Assembly (NCBI GenBank): GCA_022496805.1
Contig: CM040087.1
Span: forward strand, 33,628,253-33,692,252
DNA from: Pohlia nutans
Lineage: Eukaryota; Streptophyta; Bryopsida; Bryales; Mniaceae
DNA length: 64,000 nt
Reading direction: 5' to 3'
Shown: positions 23,705 to 34,753 of the stretch, piece after piece
How the letters are laid out: every line of letters begins with the position of its first letter
Numbering within the stretch: the stretch's first letter is position 1
Made by a program: the position numbers and the translations under genes
The notes under the pieces: model-generated
Database searches by the model: none
What the model saw: the letters and a program-made list of their open reading frames with translations, nothing else
What the model was told of the DNA's origin: nothing

Positions 23705-26700
23705 ATTGAAAATAGCCATGTATAAATATCTATTTATTTTTTATACTTAAATCCATTTTTATCATTATATTTTTATTATTTTATGTTATAGCAAGGTCTA
23801 GACCTAGAATCTTCTAAATATTTTAAACCCTTCAGAATGAAGAGAAATTTTTGGGAAATTTTTTGAAGATTTTTTTTGTGAAGTCCAAAAATACCTTAAA
23901 ATTTATCCAATGATTGTTGATTTTATCCCTTGTAGATTAGGTAACATTTGATGCAATGGTTGAATGAATTGGATTGAATTTAAAAATTAGGAGCAAAGAT
24001 CACCTTTTACTGATTAAGGAAGTTTAGATCAACATAGACTTGGAAATGATTTGCAAAGAGTTCATGAAAAAGGTTTTTTGAACATTAGCTTTGTATTGTA
24101 CTACTAAACAATTCTTTCCTCATTGCCTCAATTCATCATCCATTCCTTTAAAAAAAAAAATTTAAGATCAATCTTACATTGCAATGCTTAGATAGAGCTC
24201 AAAGAACAAATTGGTTATAGAGGTGGAAGAAAGAGCACAATTCTTCTAAAAAAATACCATTATTTTCATTTCTTTTGCTTTTATTCCTCTTTCATGTGGT
24301 TTAAGCGGTGTTCAATTCAACAACCGGAATTGAACTTAAAATTTTAAGGTAAAAGTCACCTTTATAGCATTGGAAGCATTTTGAATCCAAGGGAAGGGCG
24401 TGAGTTCACATGCAAGTTTTTATACATGATTCCTTTTAATGCTAAGTGATCAAGTGGTAGGATTTTGCTACATTTGTTAACTTGAAAAACAACAAAACTT
24501 CAAACATTGATTTCCAAATCATTTTTTTACCTATTAGGCGTTTGATATACCATTGAAAGAATCTTGAAAAGCACTTCTAATGATAAAGATGTGCCACAAA
24601 TTTAAAATATAATAAATACACACAAAATATATAAAGTTTGTTGCCTTGGCTTTTTTGGTTTGAGAGAGTGAAGAGAACATAAAGAATGTCGATAATGTAG
24701 AAGATGAAGGATGAAAAGAAGTAGCCCTCCCTAGAATTCAAAGTGCTGCTAATGGGCGTGAATGTTTTTTATTTTTTGAATTTTAAGATTTTGTATTTAT
24801 TGTACTTTTCGCTTAAGGTATCAAGATTAGAGCACACTTTTAAAAATCTTGTCGATTGGTGTGAATACAAATCAAGCTAGTTAGTGTATAATAGATGTTC
24901 AAAGTATTATTTTCTTCATGTATATATGTATGCAATTTGTGTGATTACAGGGACTATTGGATATAGAACTTAATTTGATGAAGGTCTAATACATTGTTCA
25001 AAAATTTGAAAATCTAGAATTTCTAACTCAAAATTAAAAAATCCTTGTAATTTTGATTACAAATAAGGCAATTGTATAGATCATAGTTAATAAGTGGACA
25101 CGAGTCAAAGGGTTTTGGAAAAACAATATTTCTAATTCGCGCATAACAGTATTAAATATCATAGTGGAGATTATTTGGATTAAACAATGTTAGGCTAATA
25201 AGATCATTTAAATTTCATGCCAATTTGTTGAGTATTACTTGTTCATTAGTAAAAGAGCTTTTCAATCACTTACCAAGTTCTTTCTCGATAAGATGTCAAT
25301 GCTAGTTTTTATTCATTATTGATGAGATATCAAATTCTCTAAATTTGGAAAAAAAATCCATTTAACTTATACACTGAACTTATATTCATTTTTTCCAGAA
25401 TTCATTCAAAAATCCATTTATGTACGATCAAAATCCACTAAACATCTTCACAATGCCAAGAAATTTATGTACAAAATGCTTCAATCTATAACCAAGTGAT
25501 ATGGCATTTTAGTAATGAACAATTAATAGCATTTCTGAATAAAGATGCTAGGTCATTTTTTCTTGAGGCCAAATCAATTTTAGAACTTTTTTGTTTGTCT
25601 ATGGTTCAATCATGAGCCACTTATGAATCACTTTTAGTTGGTTGTGAAACATTCTATGAATACTTATAAGACTAGTTGTTAACTTCCAAAAATATTTACA
25701 AATACACATTTATTTTAAAAGTAACAATTCTAATTGGTTTTTATTTCCTTCAATTCAACTTTTGATGACTAGGTTTTGAGGTTCCTTTAGAAATTCGATT
25801 AGTTATAAATGATACTATCGTAATACAAGTACGCACGGAGGGTAGACCCAAAGACCTTGCTATATATGACCACACTACTTCCGACAAATTTTTCATTTAT
25901 GATGATCTTTGAAAGCAACATTATGATTACTATCATTATCCTAATTCATAGTAGATCATGTGAGTTTGCAATATTGATTTCTTTCTTTTAACCTTTACAT
26001 CACCATTGTCAAAATTTTCAAGAACTCACACATCCATTCATGTCTTTTGGCATGAATTGTTGGCTTATTTATTCATCAAAACTATGCAAGAGTCTTGTAT
26101 TCATCCATAAAATTATATTTTACCAATTATTTTAGATTTCTATAGTGAAAGATTGTCTCACCAAAAACCATCAGTATTTTAATTCAAAAGATGAACCTCA
26201 AAAAAGTTCCTTAGGAATTAACCTATTTAATATTTTTAAGCAATCACAAATAAGATTTTATATTTACAAAATTATTGCAAAATAATCACTAATTTAATTT
26301 AATGAAATAGAATTGCAAACAATATTTGAAATTTTTCAAAATATATTTAAAAATATTGCTAACATCAACAAGTAATTTTACTAAACGGATGTAATTTGAA
26401 ATTCAAAAATCAACAACTTTAGTTTCCACATCAACACCGAATTATCCATCCATACGGTCCATTAATAATTAAAAGTCTTGAGGTGCCTACGTGAAAGGAA
26501 GAAGAAGAGTACATTATTGCTCGAGCCCCAGGTTTGCAACCTTTTTCTTTTCCATGGGAATGACAGTTCTAAAACAAAGACTTTATTTTGCAATTTTTCA
26601 TTTATGGAGGTGACACCATTGAAATAAAATTGTAGCATTTCATTTAAATCTTAGATGAAGTCACTATAAATGGACGAAGTTCTTCTGAAATGGATGAAAA

Positions 26701-26726
26701 TGTATCATTGTAGATTAAATTTTCCC
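23705..26726. other. Long AT-rich intergenic desert
   Basis: About 3 kb at roughly 70% A+T or more with no ORF above background, no RNA gene and no clear inverted or tandem repeat beyond the weak tRNA-flanking duplication. I see nothing annotatable. Confidence 0.5.
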
Positions 26727-27373
26727 GACTCTAAATCCCCCTTGACGTTAATGCAAGAGGATAGAGTATTCCCCCTATTGTGTGCATGTAGGGGTCCACC
26801 TTAAAAATAACCTCCTTTTCCAAGGGTTTAACCCCTAAAGGATCAAGTGTCCTAAGTAGGATATTTCAATATTTGGGTAGGTTCTCATGGTGTTAATTTT
26901 GTTTTTTGTTTTTTAAATAAATTATGTGAATTGTGTACATCAATATAAAATGGAGATGTAATTTCTTTTGATTTCACCTTTTAAAGCAAAAGGGGATTTT
27001 TGGGGAGAATGGGCACTGCGAACAAGGTTTAAATAAACCTTAGAAATTATTATTTTTTAACTTTAACCGTAGGATCTTGTTTTAAATTACTAAAAGATTG
27101 CATGATAAAGTTTTTCATTGAATTTAACCGTACTGATTGCAAGATTATAGCGTTTGAAGTGAAAAGATGAAATTGAAGCTTTTTAGTATTTTTTGTTGTC
27201 TTTGAAAACAGAGGAAAAAAAGTTAAATTAGTCAAAAACATTCTTAATTTTTTTAAATGATTGATTTTGTATTTTCTATCATGAGCAAAAAAATGCTTGT
27301 AAGAAAAAGAATAGAAAAAGGTGAAAAATGATGTTAAAAAATAGATAAAACCCGCAGTCCTTTAGGAGTTAGT
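26727..27373. mobile_element. Dispersed repeat copy 1 (26727-26827) with TTAA element 26828-27373
   Basis: 26727-26827 (CGACTCTAAATCCCCCTTGA ... TTCCAAGGGTTTAA) is ~80% like 29949-30060. It is immediately followed by a TTAA element beginning TTAACCCCTAAAGGATC. The right end is decayed (GTCCTTTAGGAGTTAG), so the second TTAA is lost. Confidence 0.5.
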
Positions 27374-28597
27374 TTTCTTGAAGGGGTCTCCTAAGACCAC
27401 TTTGAGACAATAGGCTCCAACCTTGTAAATAAGAATTTCCATAAAAAGATTTTAGAGTGCTCTAAATGAAAATTTCAAAAAATGGGACCCATGAATGAAT
27501 AGCGCTTGCATTTGTTACGAGGGGGATTTAAAGTCAGGGATTTATTTTTGACAACAAAAGGAATCAGTTTAGCTCTTTCTGAGAATTACTTAGAGCAACT
27601 CCACCGCAACTCCACCGCAACCCTCCCATAGTTCCTCGCACTCCAGAACTAAATGAAAAGTCCCGAGGGCCCTTCAAAAATGCCTCTTGACTCTGGATCC
27701 TAGCATGTCAAGAAACGGCCTTCCAAATCACTATTTAGTTGACTATATCTCTTTTAAATATATATATATATACATACATACGGTAGTTACCTTAGCCTAT
27801 GTAATTCATGCCTTCTCTCAACAGAATGATGTGGAATATCCTACGTCATTTCATCCTCCCAATGCAATGATGTGGAATATTCCACATCATATGAGTACAC
27901 TAAATAGGTAGATTAGTGTTAGATAATTATAAGATTTGAAAATATTATAGATTTTTACTCTCGACAAAAAAAATTACCAAAGACATTGATTCCAATACTA
28001 TTGAAAGATCCCCATCTTGACCAATATACAGGGTAAAAAAATTGATCAACAGTAAAAACTTACAACATGTTTATGTAAATTAGTGTATCTAACACTAATC
28101 TACCTATTTAGTGTAGTTGTGGGGTCGAGTGGTATTAAACAAGAGAAATTAAACATGGTGAACAGTAATCCAAAAGCATTCACTCAGTCACAATTCAATA
28201 GTGTCTTGTAATTGTTTATTTCATTCAATAGGCCATTCAATTACAGATCATTGGTCACTCCATATATAAAGACAAATGAATTTAAAAGGCAGCCTTCTTG
28301 AAGGCTACTGAATGTTATATGCAGAGTAGTATTCATCGTCTTTTTATAGGACAAAGGGAGCAACTTTTATGTTCTAATAGTCCATCTCAACCATAAGATA
28401 CATAAAATTCTTTAATTAGTATTGGAGCACACCCTTTTTCTTGTGCAAAGAATCAACATATGAAAAAGGAATTGATGATGTAGAACAGTCATATAGAAAC
28501 TATTAAAAAGCAGAAGTTTGTTGAGTTGCGAAACATCATACATTGGTGTTGTCCCATTGGTGTATGTGAATAGGCCAACATACACTAATGTTGCCGC
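27374..28597. other. Intergenic, with an AT microsatellite and a 29-bp-arm inverted repeat
   Basis: A TA/CATA microsatellite lies at about 27760-27782. Arms at 27896-27924 and 28086-28115 (TACACTAAATAGGTAGATTA and its complement) are inverted with a ~160 bp spacer. No gene is supported. Confidence 0.5.
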
Positions 28598-29175
28598 ATG
28601 CATGCGTCATGTGACTTTGAGGGAATCTGTTGTCAAACAAAGAAATAAAAAATACGCAATTAGAAATTATTTTAACGCATGACAAAAATGAACGCAATGC
28701 AAAAAAAGAGCATGGTTCTACTTGCGGCAGTGTAATGCACTTGTATAATGATTGAACAGTAGTTGCAGCAAGAAAAGACAAGGCTTGGATTTTTTTGTTT
28801 CTCGGTTTTACCTTTGTCCATTTTAAAAAAAGAGATGCAATTGCTGCGTGGGCTTGGTGTGAATGATGGCCCGTTCACATACACCATTTCTGTTGCACAT
28901 ATGTGTGCGTCAGATAACTTTGAAGGAATATGAGGTAAATAGAAAAAACTAAAATAGGCAGAGAGGAATTACACTATTGCATGACAGAAAGCAACACAAC
29001 GCAAAAAATAAACATGACTATACTTGCAGCATTGTATTGCAGTTGCACAGTGCTTCAACAGTAGTTCCAGCAGAAAAAACAAAATTTTGAATATTTTTGT
29101 TTCTTCATTTTACCTCCCATCCTTTTAGAAACTCAAACACAACAATGGCACTAGGTTGGTGTGAATGGGCCATGA
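28598..29175 (+). repeat. Tandem duplication, two ~285 bp diverged units
   Basis: Unit 1 (28598-28885) and unit 2 (28899-29175) are collinear. Shared words include GCGTCA, CATGACA.AAA, AACGCAA..CAAAAAA, CTTG..GCA.TGTA, AACAGTAGTT..AGCA, TTTTTGTTTCT and TTGGTGTGAATG. They are non-coding as far as I can see. Confidence 0.7.
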
Positions 29176-29524
29176 GCGATCAGAGTGCCGATGGAGGCAG
29201 TGAAGTTAAAGTGAGTGAATTTTTGCCATGTGGCAACATTTGTATTCATGTCGTTAATCACAACAAAGGAAAAAAATAAAAATAAATGGAATAATCGCCT
29301 GATGCTTTCCATAATCGCATGATGCATGGCATGTTTGCTCGGTTGACTAGATCTACCTTATTCCTAGTGACATCATTGTGACCTACTGCCAACTACCTTT
29401 GTTGGCCGTAACGTCTACCCCCAAAACCCTAAATCCCCTCCTCTTAAACCCAGACGAGTCATATATTGTACATGGCTGAAGATTCAAAGTAAGTTTCAAC
29501 GTATGACCTTTGCCTATTTCGGTC

Positions 29525-29678
29525 TTAACAAGCGGCTAGTCTCGGAGTCTCTGCCTTAGTATTTATCCCAGATTTACTTTTACGGCTTCATTTTATTGTT
29601 CAGGTGCGTAACTCCTAATAACTCCTCAAAAACAAAACATTTCCGTAGTCTCTCCCCCAGGTAGGCAGAGACAATAAA
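29525..29678 (+). repeat. AGTCTCTGCC-type repeat, copy B
   Basis: Begins TTAACAAGCGGCTAGTCTC, contains AGTCTCTGCCTTAG and ends GTAGGCAGAGACAATAAA, so its ends are imperfectly inverted. See copies at 3504 and 36042. Confidence 0.6.
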
Positions 29679-29948
29679 ATCCACCACTATAGTCCATTTG
29701 TTATACTTCCACAAGGTAAGCAGCCTTTGATAACTTATTCAATAAAAACAAAGTGGCATCAGCCTTTAGGCCTTTTTTCTTAATGAGCCATATATTCCTC
29801 ACCTTCACTAGGTGGAGTGGCTATTGTGAGCGGGCATAGGCACGCCTCCCTGGCATGATTGGCTGGCTGGCACGAGAGCCCTTGTTGCCCATTCCCCTCC
29901 GCCAATGATCACCTCCCTCAGTCCCTTTTTCTCAGGCCAGTTATGATC

Positions 29949-30076
29949 CGAAAGACTCTAAATCCCCTGGGACGTTATTGCAAGAGGACAAAAACTGCCC
30001 CTATTTTGAACATGTAGGGGTTCACTCTAAAAAATAACCTCCTCTTCCAAGGGTTTAAAATTCGCAAGGGATTTCC
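29949..30076 (+). repeat. Dispersed repeat copy 2 (partner of 26727-26827)
   Basis: GACTCTAAATCCCCTGGGACG ... CCTCTTCCAAGGGTTTAA matches 26727-26827. Downstream of the inserted TTAA element, GGGGCCCATGGGTGAATTGCA (30550-30570) matches GGGACCCATGAATGAATAGC at 27482, so a longer host repeat was interrupted in both copies. Confidence 0.55.
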
Positions 30077-30458
30077 TTAACCCTTAAACGTCAAGGTAAA
30101 CCCCATGGGCTTATTTAAAAGAGAATAATGAAGAAAAAAGTTGATTTTCTCAACCAAATCAAGCGAGACTTGTTGCATTGGAAAGCTACTGAAAAAGCGA
30201 TCTAGATTCCAAATTTTTGCCTCATTTGAGTGATTGTGGAATTGTTGGTAAGCAATCAAAGTTATCAAATTGAACAAGTTTTGAGGTTGGGGCAGCTGAA
30301 GTTCAGCAGTGCTGCAGTGCTACAGTGCTAGCTAGCAGTGCACTGCAGAGCCGTTTTTTCAATTTTTTTAATTTTGATTTTTTAAATTTTCTTTCCCCAA
30401 AATTTTTTGATGCCTTCCGGGCTGCCCCGTCTAGGCCCTCTTGACGTTTAAGGGTTAA
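30077..30458 (+). mobile_element. TTAA-flanked MITE, TTAACCCTTAAACGTCAAGG family, copy 1
   Basis: Left end TTAACCCTTAAACGTCAAGG; right end CTTGACGTTTAAGGGTTAA, a nearly perfect 19-bp inverted terminus with TTAA both sides. Copy 2 at 31748-32116 is collinear (CAAATCAAGCGAGACTTGTT, GGAAAGCTACTGAAAAAGC). Confidence 0.8.
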
Positions 30459-30897
30459 ATCAAATTTTGGTTGTAAGCTCCAAATTTACAAAAAAAACTG
30501 CCCCAAAAAAAGACCCTCTGGTACCCAAAATATAGAAATTTTAGAAAATGGGGCCCATGGGTGAATTGCATAGATGTCCAGGGTAGAGTCGGGGTTCTGT
30601 TCCCACCCACACTTGATAAAATGAACATTCACTCAATGTATGTAAAATAATAATAATAATAATAAAATAAATAAAACATTCAGCTTGGATACATGGAGCA
30701 ACTTAGGCGTTCCAGATAGGAATCTATTTTCAAAAAATTAGTAGGAATTTTTTTACATCTCTCATCATTAGCTCAGAGCATCTCCAACGGGACGTGCTAG
30801 CTTGCCATTCAATGGCTCTAGCGCGTCCGTAGTTGAGAATCGCTCCCTAGCGAGAACTCTCCAACGGTAGTGCTCAAAGAGGCCTCGCCAAAGAAAG

Positions 30898-31276
30898 GTA
30901 CTACCGTACCTTAGGGGCAGCTTCATCACTCCTCCGTCAAATAATTAATTAATTTCAAATTTTGATGTCCGGCAATTAAAAAAGTAGTTTCTTAAAATTC
31001 AACTTTTCAGGAAATAAATAACTTTAAGTTCAACTTTCATCCACAATTGATGAAGTTTTATTGAATTTTTGTTATTTTAGTGGACTTTATGTGACCACTC
31101 TTAACATTTTTATTTTTATTTTTTTTAGTTCATGTATTCAATTTCAAGATATTTTATCATTCATCTAATTTAATTTCATGGATTTCCGGCAAATAGGCAA
31201 CAAAATATATTTTTTTATTCGACATTTTTATTTGGAATTATCTTTTGCCGAAGCTGCCCCTAAGGTACGGTAGTAC
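30898..31276. mobile_element. MITE with 27-bp perfect inverted ends (GTACTACCGTACC...)
   Basis: Starts GTACTACCGTACCTTAGGGG and ends with its exact complement, CCCCTAAGGTACGGTAGTAC; the inverted match continues inward through GCAGCTTC/GAAGCTGC. 379 bp, AT-rich interior. Confidence 0.75.
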
Positions 31277-31747
31277 TGTGAAAATTGCCACTACAGCGTG
31301 ACTCTCTAAAAGCCCCTTCCTATCCATTATGTGTTCTTTTTGTGGGATTTGACCAAAAGGTTTTTTCTAAGTTAACCCCCTAAAGGTCGGGCCTATGACC
31401 ATGGAATCATGCTTTACTTGTCACTGCCAATTCTACCGCTATAAATAATACAAGAATTCAACTATATGTTTTTAGTAGATGAAACCACTCGTCTACTACA
31501 AATTATGAATTTTTTGTGAAAAATTGAAATTAGTATGATTTTTGAAGTGATTGTAAAAAAAATTCATATCAATTACAAAATGCACTAAGAAAATCCTGAT
31601 TTTTTTTACCAAAGGTGTAAATTACAATGAAGAGAAGTCTAATTAATGAAAATCATTGATATGTCTAAATTTTGATTTTTGGGGCCACACGATGGTAATA
31701 CCCATTGAACGTGTAACTACAACATAATACTCAATTTTCAAAGTTTC

Positions 31748-32116
31748 TTAACCCTTGAACGTCAAAGCAAGCCCCATGGGCTTGGTATAAAGGAATAATT
31801 GGAGAAAAAAGTTTCATTTCTCAACCAAATCAAGCGAGACTTGTTGCGTTGGAAAGCTACTGAAAAAGCAATCTGGATTCCAAATTTTTGCCTCATTTGA
31901 GTGATTGTGGAATCGTTGGTAAGCAATCAAAGTTATCAAATTGAACAAGTTTTGAGGTTGGGGCAGTTGAAGTTCAACAGTGCCGCAGTGCTACAGTCCT
32001 AGCCCAGCAGTGCACTACAGAGCCGTTTTTGCCAAAAAAAAAAAAAAAATTCCCCAAAAAAATTTAGATTCCTTCCGGGCTGCCCCATTCATGCCCTCTT
32101 GACGTTTAAGGGTTAA
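31748..32116 (+). mobile_element. TTAA-flanked MITE, TTAACCCTTAAACGTCAAGG family, copy 2
   Basis: Left end TTAACCCTTGAACGTCAAAG, right end CTTGACGTTTAAGGGTTAA, 369 bp. Clearly homologous over its full length to 30077-30458. An unpaired left end of the same style (TTAACCCCCTAAAGGTC) is at 31372. Confidence 0.8.
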
Positions 32117-32165
32117 AAACTCGAAGTAGTGTAGAAACTAGACTTGGCAAGCTTCATTTTGTAAG

Positions 32166-32730
32166 TTAATCTCTAATTGCCCAGGTGTCCATTTTGTGAA
32201 CAATGTACAAATTTCATCCAATTTTTCTCATCTGTCAAGCACTTTTTGTAGTGTGGATTTTTTACTATAAAGTTTATGGGAAATTCGCTTCGTACATATG
32301 TGATCTAATTGGAATGGAGATGCTTTGTAAAAAATAATGCCTCATTTTATGTTGCATTGATTCACATAGAATCTAAAATCTTAGTTCAAAAGTGTTCAAA
32401 AGTGCTCTTTAAAAAAGGCAACTCATAAAATTAAGCAACCAAAAATCTCCAAAAATCACTACATTTAGAATATTAGATTTCAACCTATCATAACAAACAT
32501 CATCTACAGATTGTCGATATGGTGTTTGTAATTGAATTAGAAAATAATTTTGAATTTTAAGTTTCGTAATTTATACAAAATATTGATGATAGCAATCATA
32601 GCTCTAACTGCATGGATATAATCTAAAATTCATAATTTACAACTTTTATTCCTTTCGTCAAGTTCAAAATATCCCTGTATCTTTGCAAAACTGCCCAATC
32701 TCGAGAGGGTTGTGGGCATTTAGGGATTAA
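32166..32730 (+). mobile_element. TTAA-flanked element, same family as 54158-54712
   Basis: Left end TTAATCTCTAATTGCCCAGG, right end GGGCATTTAGGGATTAA. Interior shared with 54158-54712: ATTAAGCAACCAAAAA, CTCCAAAAATCACTACA, GTGATAGCAATC-type sequence. An unpaired end, GCGTTTAGAGATTAA, follows at 32987-33002. Confidence 0.6.
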
Positions 32731-33392
32731 ACTCAAATGCGATAGAACTCATTTTCATCACCCAAATTTATTTTAAGCAAAAAAAAGTAGATTTTTTTTA
32801 AAAATACACTAGATGGTAAACCATTTTTATGACTCTTTTTGTACGTGGGACCCTATCTAAAATAGCTTGAATGAAACGGATTCAATTTGAAAGAGTGGCA
32901 TGACCAAGCAAAATCCTTCACAAATAGAATTAGATGAAAATCACCCATGTAGGAGTTGGAATGAAATAGTCAATGTTTGGTCTGGCGGCGTTTAGAGATT
33001 AAGTAAAATTTGCCTACTTACCGTAGTACGATAGCAGATTTGTCCTAAAATAATTCTAAAAATAAAAAACGTAAAAAACTAGAAAATTCTGAAGACAGAA
33101 AAACAAAAATAGAATAAATTAGTTTTTGAAATATTTTGTTATTTCTAAGCTATTTAAGGTCATTTTTACTGATTTTTTGCTAAAAAACAAAAATTGAGAA
33201 ATTTAGTTTTTGAGAGGCGAACCTTATTTTTTCATAAAAAATAAATATTCGTTCGCCAGGTGGCGAACCTGCTATGGTGTTATGGTATTCATAAAAGACC
33301 CACTATTTCAAAGAGAGAGCATTCGTCCTCCACGTGAGATCTTCAAGGTAGAGAAACTCAATGGGTTAAAGGGCACGCCAATCCCTAGCCCT

Positions 33393-33936
33393 TTAACCCC
33401 TAAAGGACCAATCAACCATATTATGCTTGTTTTTTGGTCAAACGTCCCAAAAATCAAGTATTTTAACTTTATTGTAGTTGGTGTTTTCATTAGATGTTTA
33501 AGTTAAGTTATGATACATCTTTTGACCGTTGGGATTGGAGAATAGACTTCATTTGAAGATTTTCCACCGTTGAGAAATTTGAATTTTGAGTGTCCAAAAT
33601 ACAAAGGGATTTCTAAAGATGCTCCTATCATAGGTCTCTTTTAATTTCTTCACTTTCAGTTTTTTACTCCTTGTAAATATAACTTTTATCTACCTTAAAT
33701 ATAATTTTTGATATTAAATTTGACAAAAATATATTTATTTTGAATTTTTCCCTTGTTTACATAATAAAATTTGTAAATATTCAAAATATCTTTGAATCAT
33801 GTTGAAAATTTTGCCATACCTTCATAATGTTAATGATTATATATGAAAAATTATAAATTATACAATGTGATATTTCAAGTATGCAAATTATAGTGCTTTG
33901 ACTTTTACAAAAGAGGTGAGGACCTTTAGGGGTTAA
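33393..33936. mobile_element. TTAA-flanked MITE (TTAACCCCTAAAGGACC)
   Basis: Left end TTAACCCCTAAAGGACC, right end GGACCTTTAGGGGTTAA, TTAA on both sides, 544 bp. Confidence 0.7.
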
Positions 33937-33946
33937 ATAGGCCCTC

Positions 33947-34177
33947 TTAACGACCAAGAAGTCCAAATTGGGCCTCGTATTTTTGTAGCACTTTTGAGTA
34001 GATTGTATGTAGACTTCGATTTTCTCAAAAAAATAAAAATAAATCTTAACCATCATATGTATTATTCACTGATTCCAAGGATACAAAATCTAGTCTCGTC
34101 TGAATTATATATTTTACAATACGATTAATTGAATTTGTCATTTTACAACCATGAATCCTTGGTCCTTTAGGGGTTAA
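33947..34177 (-). mobile_element. Short TTAA-flanked MITE, ~231 bp (copies at 45669 and 58219)
   Basis: Right end CCTTGGTCCTTTAGGGGTTAA, left end TTAACGACCAAGAAGTCC. Reverse-complement relatives are at 45669-46149 and 58219-58452, sharing AAGGATTCATG.TTTTAAAATG. Confidence 0.65.
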
Positions 34178-34203
34178 TCGACTCATGAGTGGAGATGCTC
34201 TCA

Positions 34204-34753
34204 CACTTGACGGCACTCACATTGAACCAAAAGGTACCTTGACCTGGGATCCCCAACGGAGACCCAAGCCCGCGACCCACGGCTTTGTATACCGGCAGCC
34301 AAGCTCGAACAGACAATACGACAAGGTTTTCATCCTAAGTTTAGGAAGACAATAGTACGACAATATGGACGAATCTCATCCAATTCTGACCGCAAAAAAT
34401 GGACGACATTCGTTCCTGTGCGGGCCCGCTTTTCACGATTCCAAGCGAGATCGTGAGACTTGGTCCGGGGACCCGGCCGGTGATCCGGCGCCCGGGCGTG
34501 TGGAGTTCTATATGTAGGCCCTGCCACGTGGGCTTGCTGTTCTAATATTATGCCGCTTGTGCTGGGCATAAATAGCACTTCAACTTATTCGTGTACTACA
34601 GTGCCAAGGCCTTATTACTGTAGTTATTTCTGGGGCCCGAATCTGAATCTAGGACATTCGATTCCATGTGATTCCTTCGTTCAGGTTGATTCTGCTCTTC
34701 TCATTCTTTCCGGCTCAAAAGAGTCATCTCATGCCGTTTGCCCTAGCGCACAG
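34204..34753 (+). promoter_or_regulatory. GC-rich island with G-box and TATA box; no downstream gene recognised
   Basis: A locally GC-rich block (about 34430-34535, with CCCGGGCG and CCGGCCGG words) in an otherwise AT-rich region. A perfect G-box CCACGTGG lies at 34524-34531 and a TATA-like CATAAATA at 34567-34574, a core-promoter-like spacing. Downstream sequence shows no recognisable protein, and the region may be a solo LTR or orphan promoter fragment. Confidence 0.35.

Larger units (their letters stand above)
30776..34200. mobile_element. 3.4 kb composite element with GAGCATCTCC ends and TCA target duplication
   Basis: Left end GAGCATCTCCAAC, right end GGAGATGCTC, flanked by TCA at 30773-30775 and 34201-34203. 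Its interior is mostly later insertions: 30898-31276, 31748-32116, 32166-32730, 33393-33936 and 33947-34177. No transposase ORF is visible, so it is non-autonomous. Confidence 0.5.
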
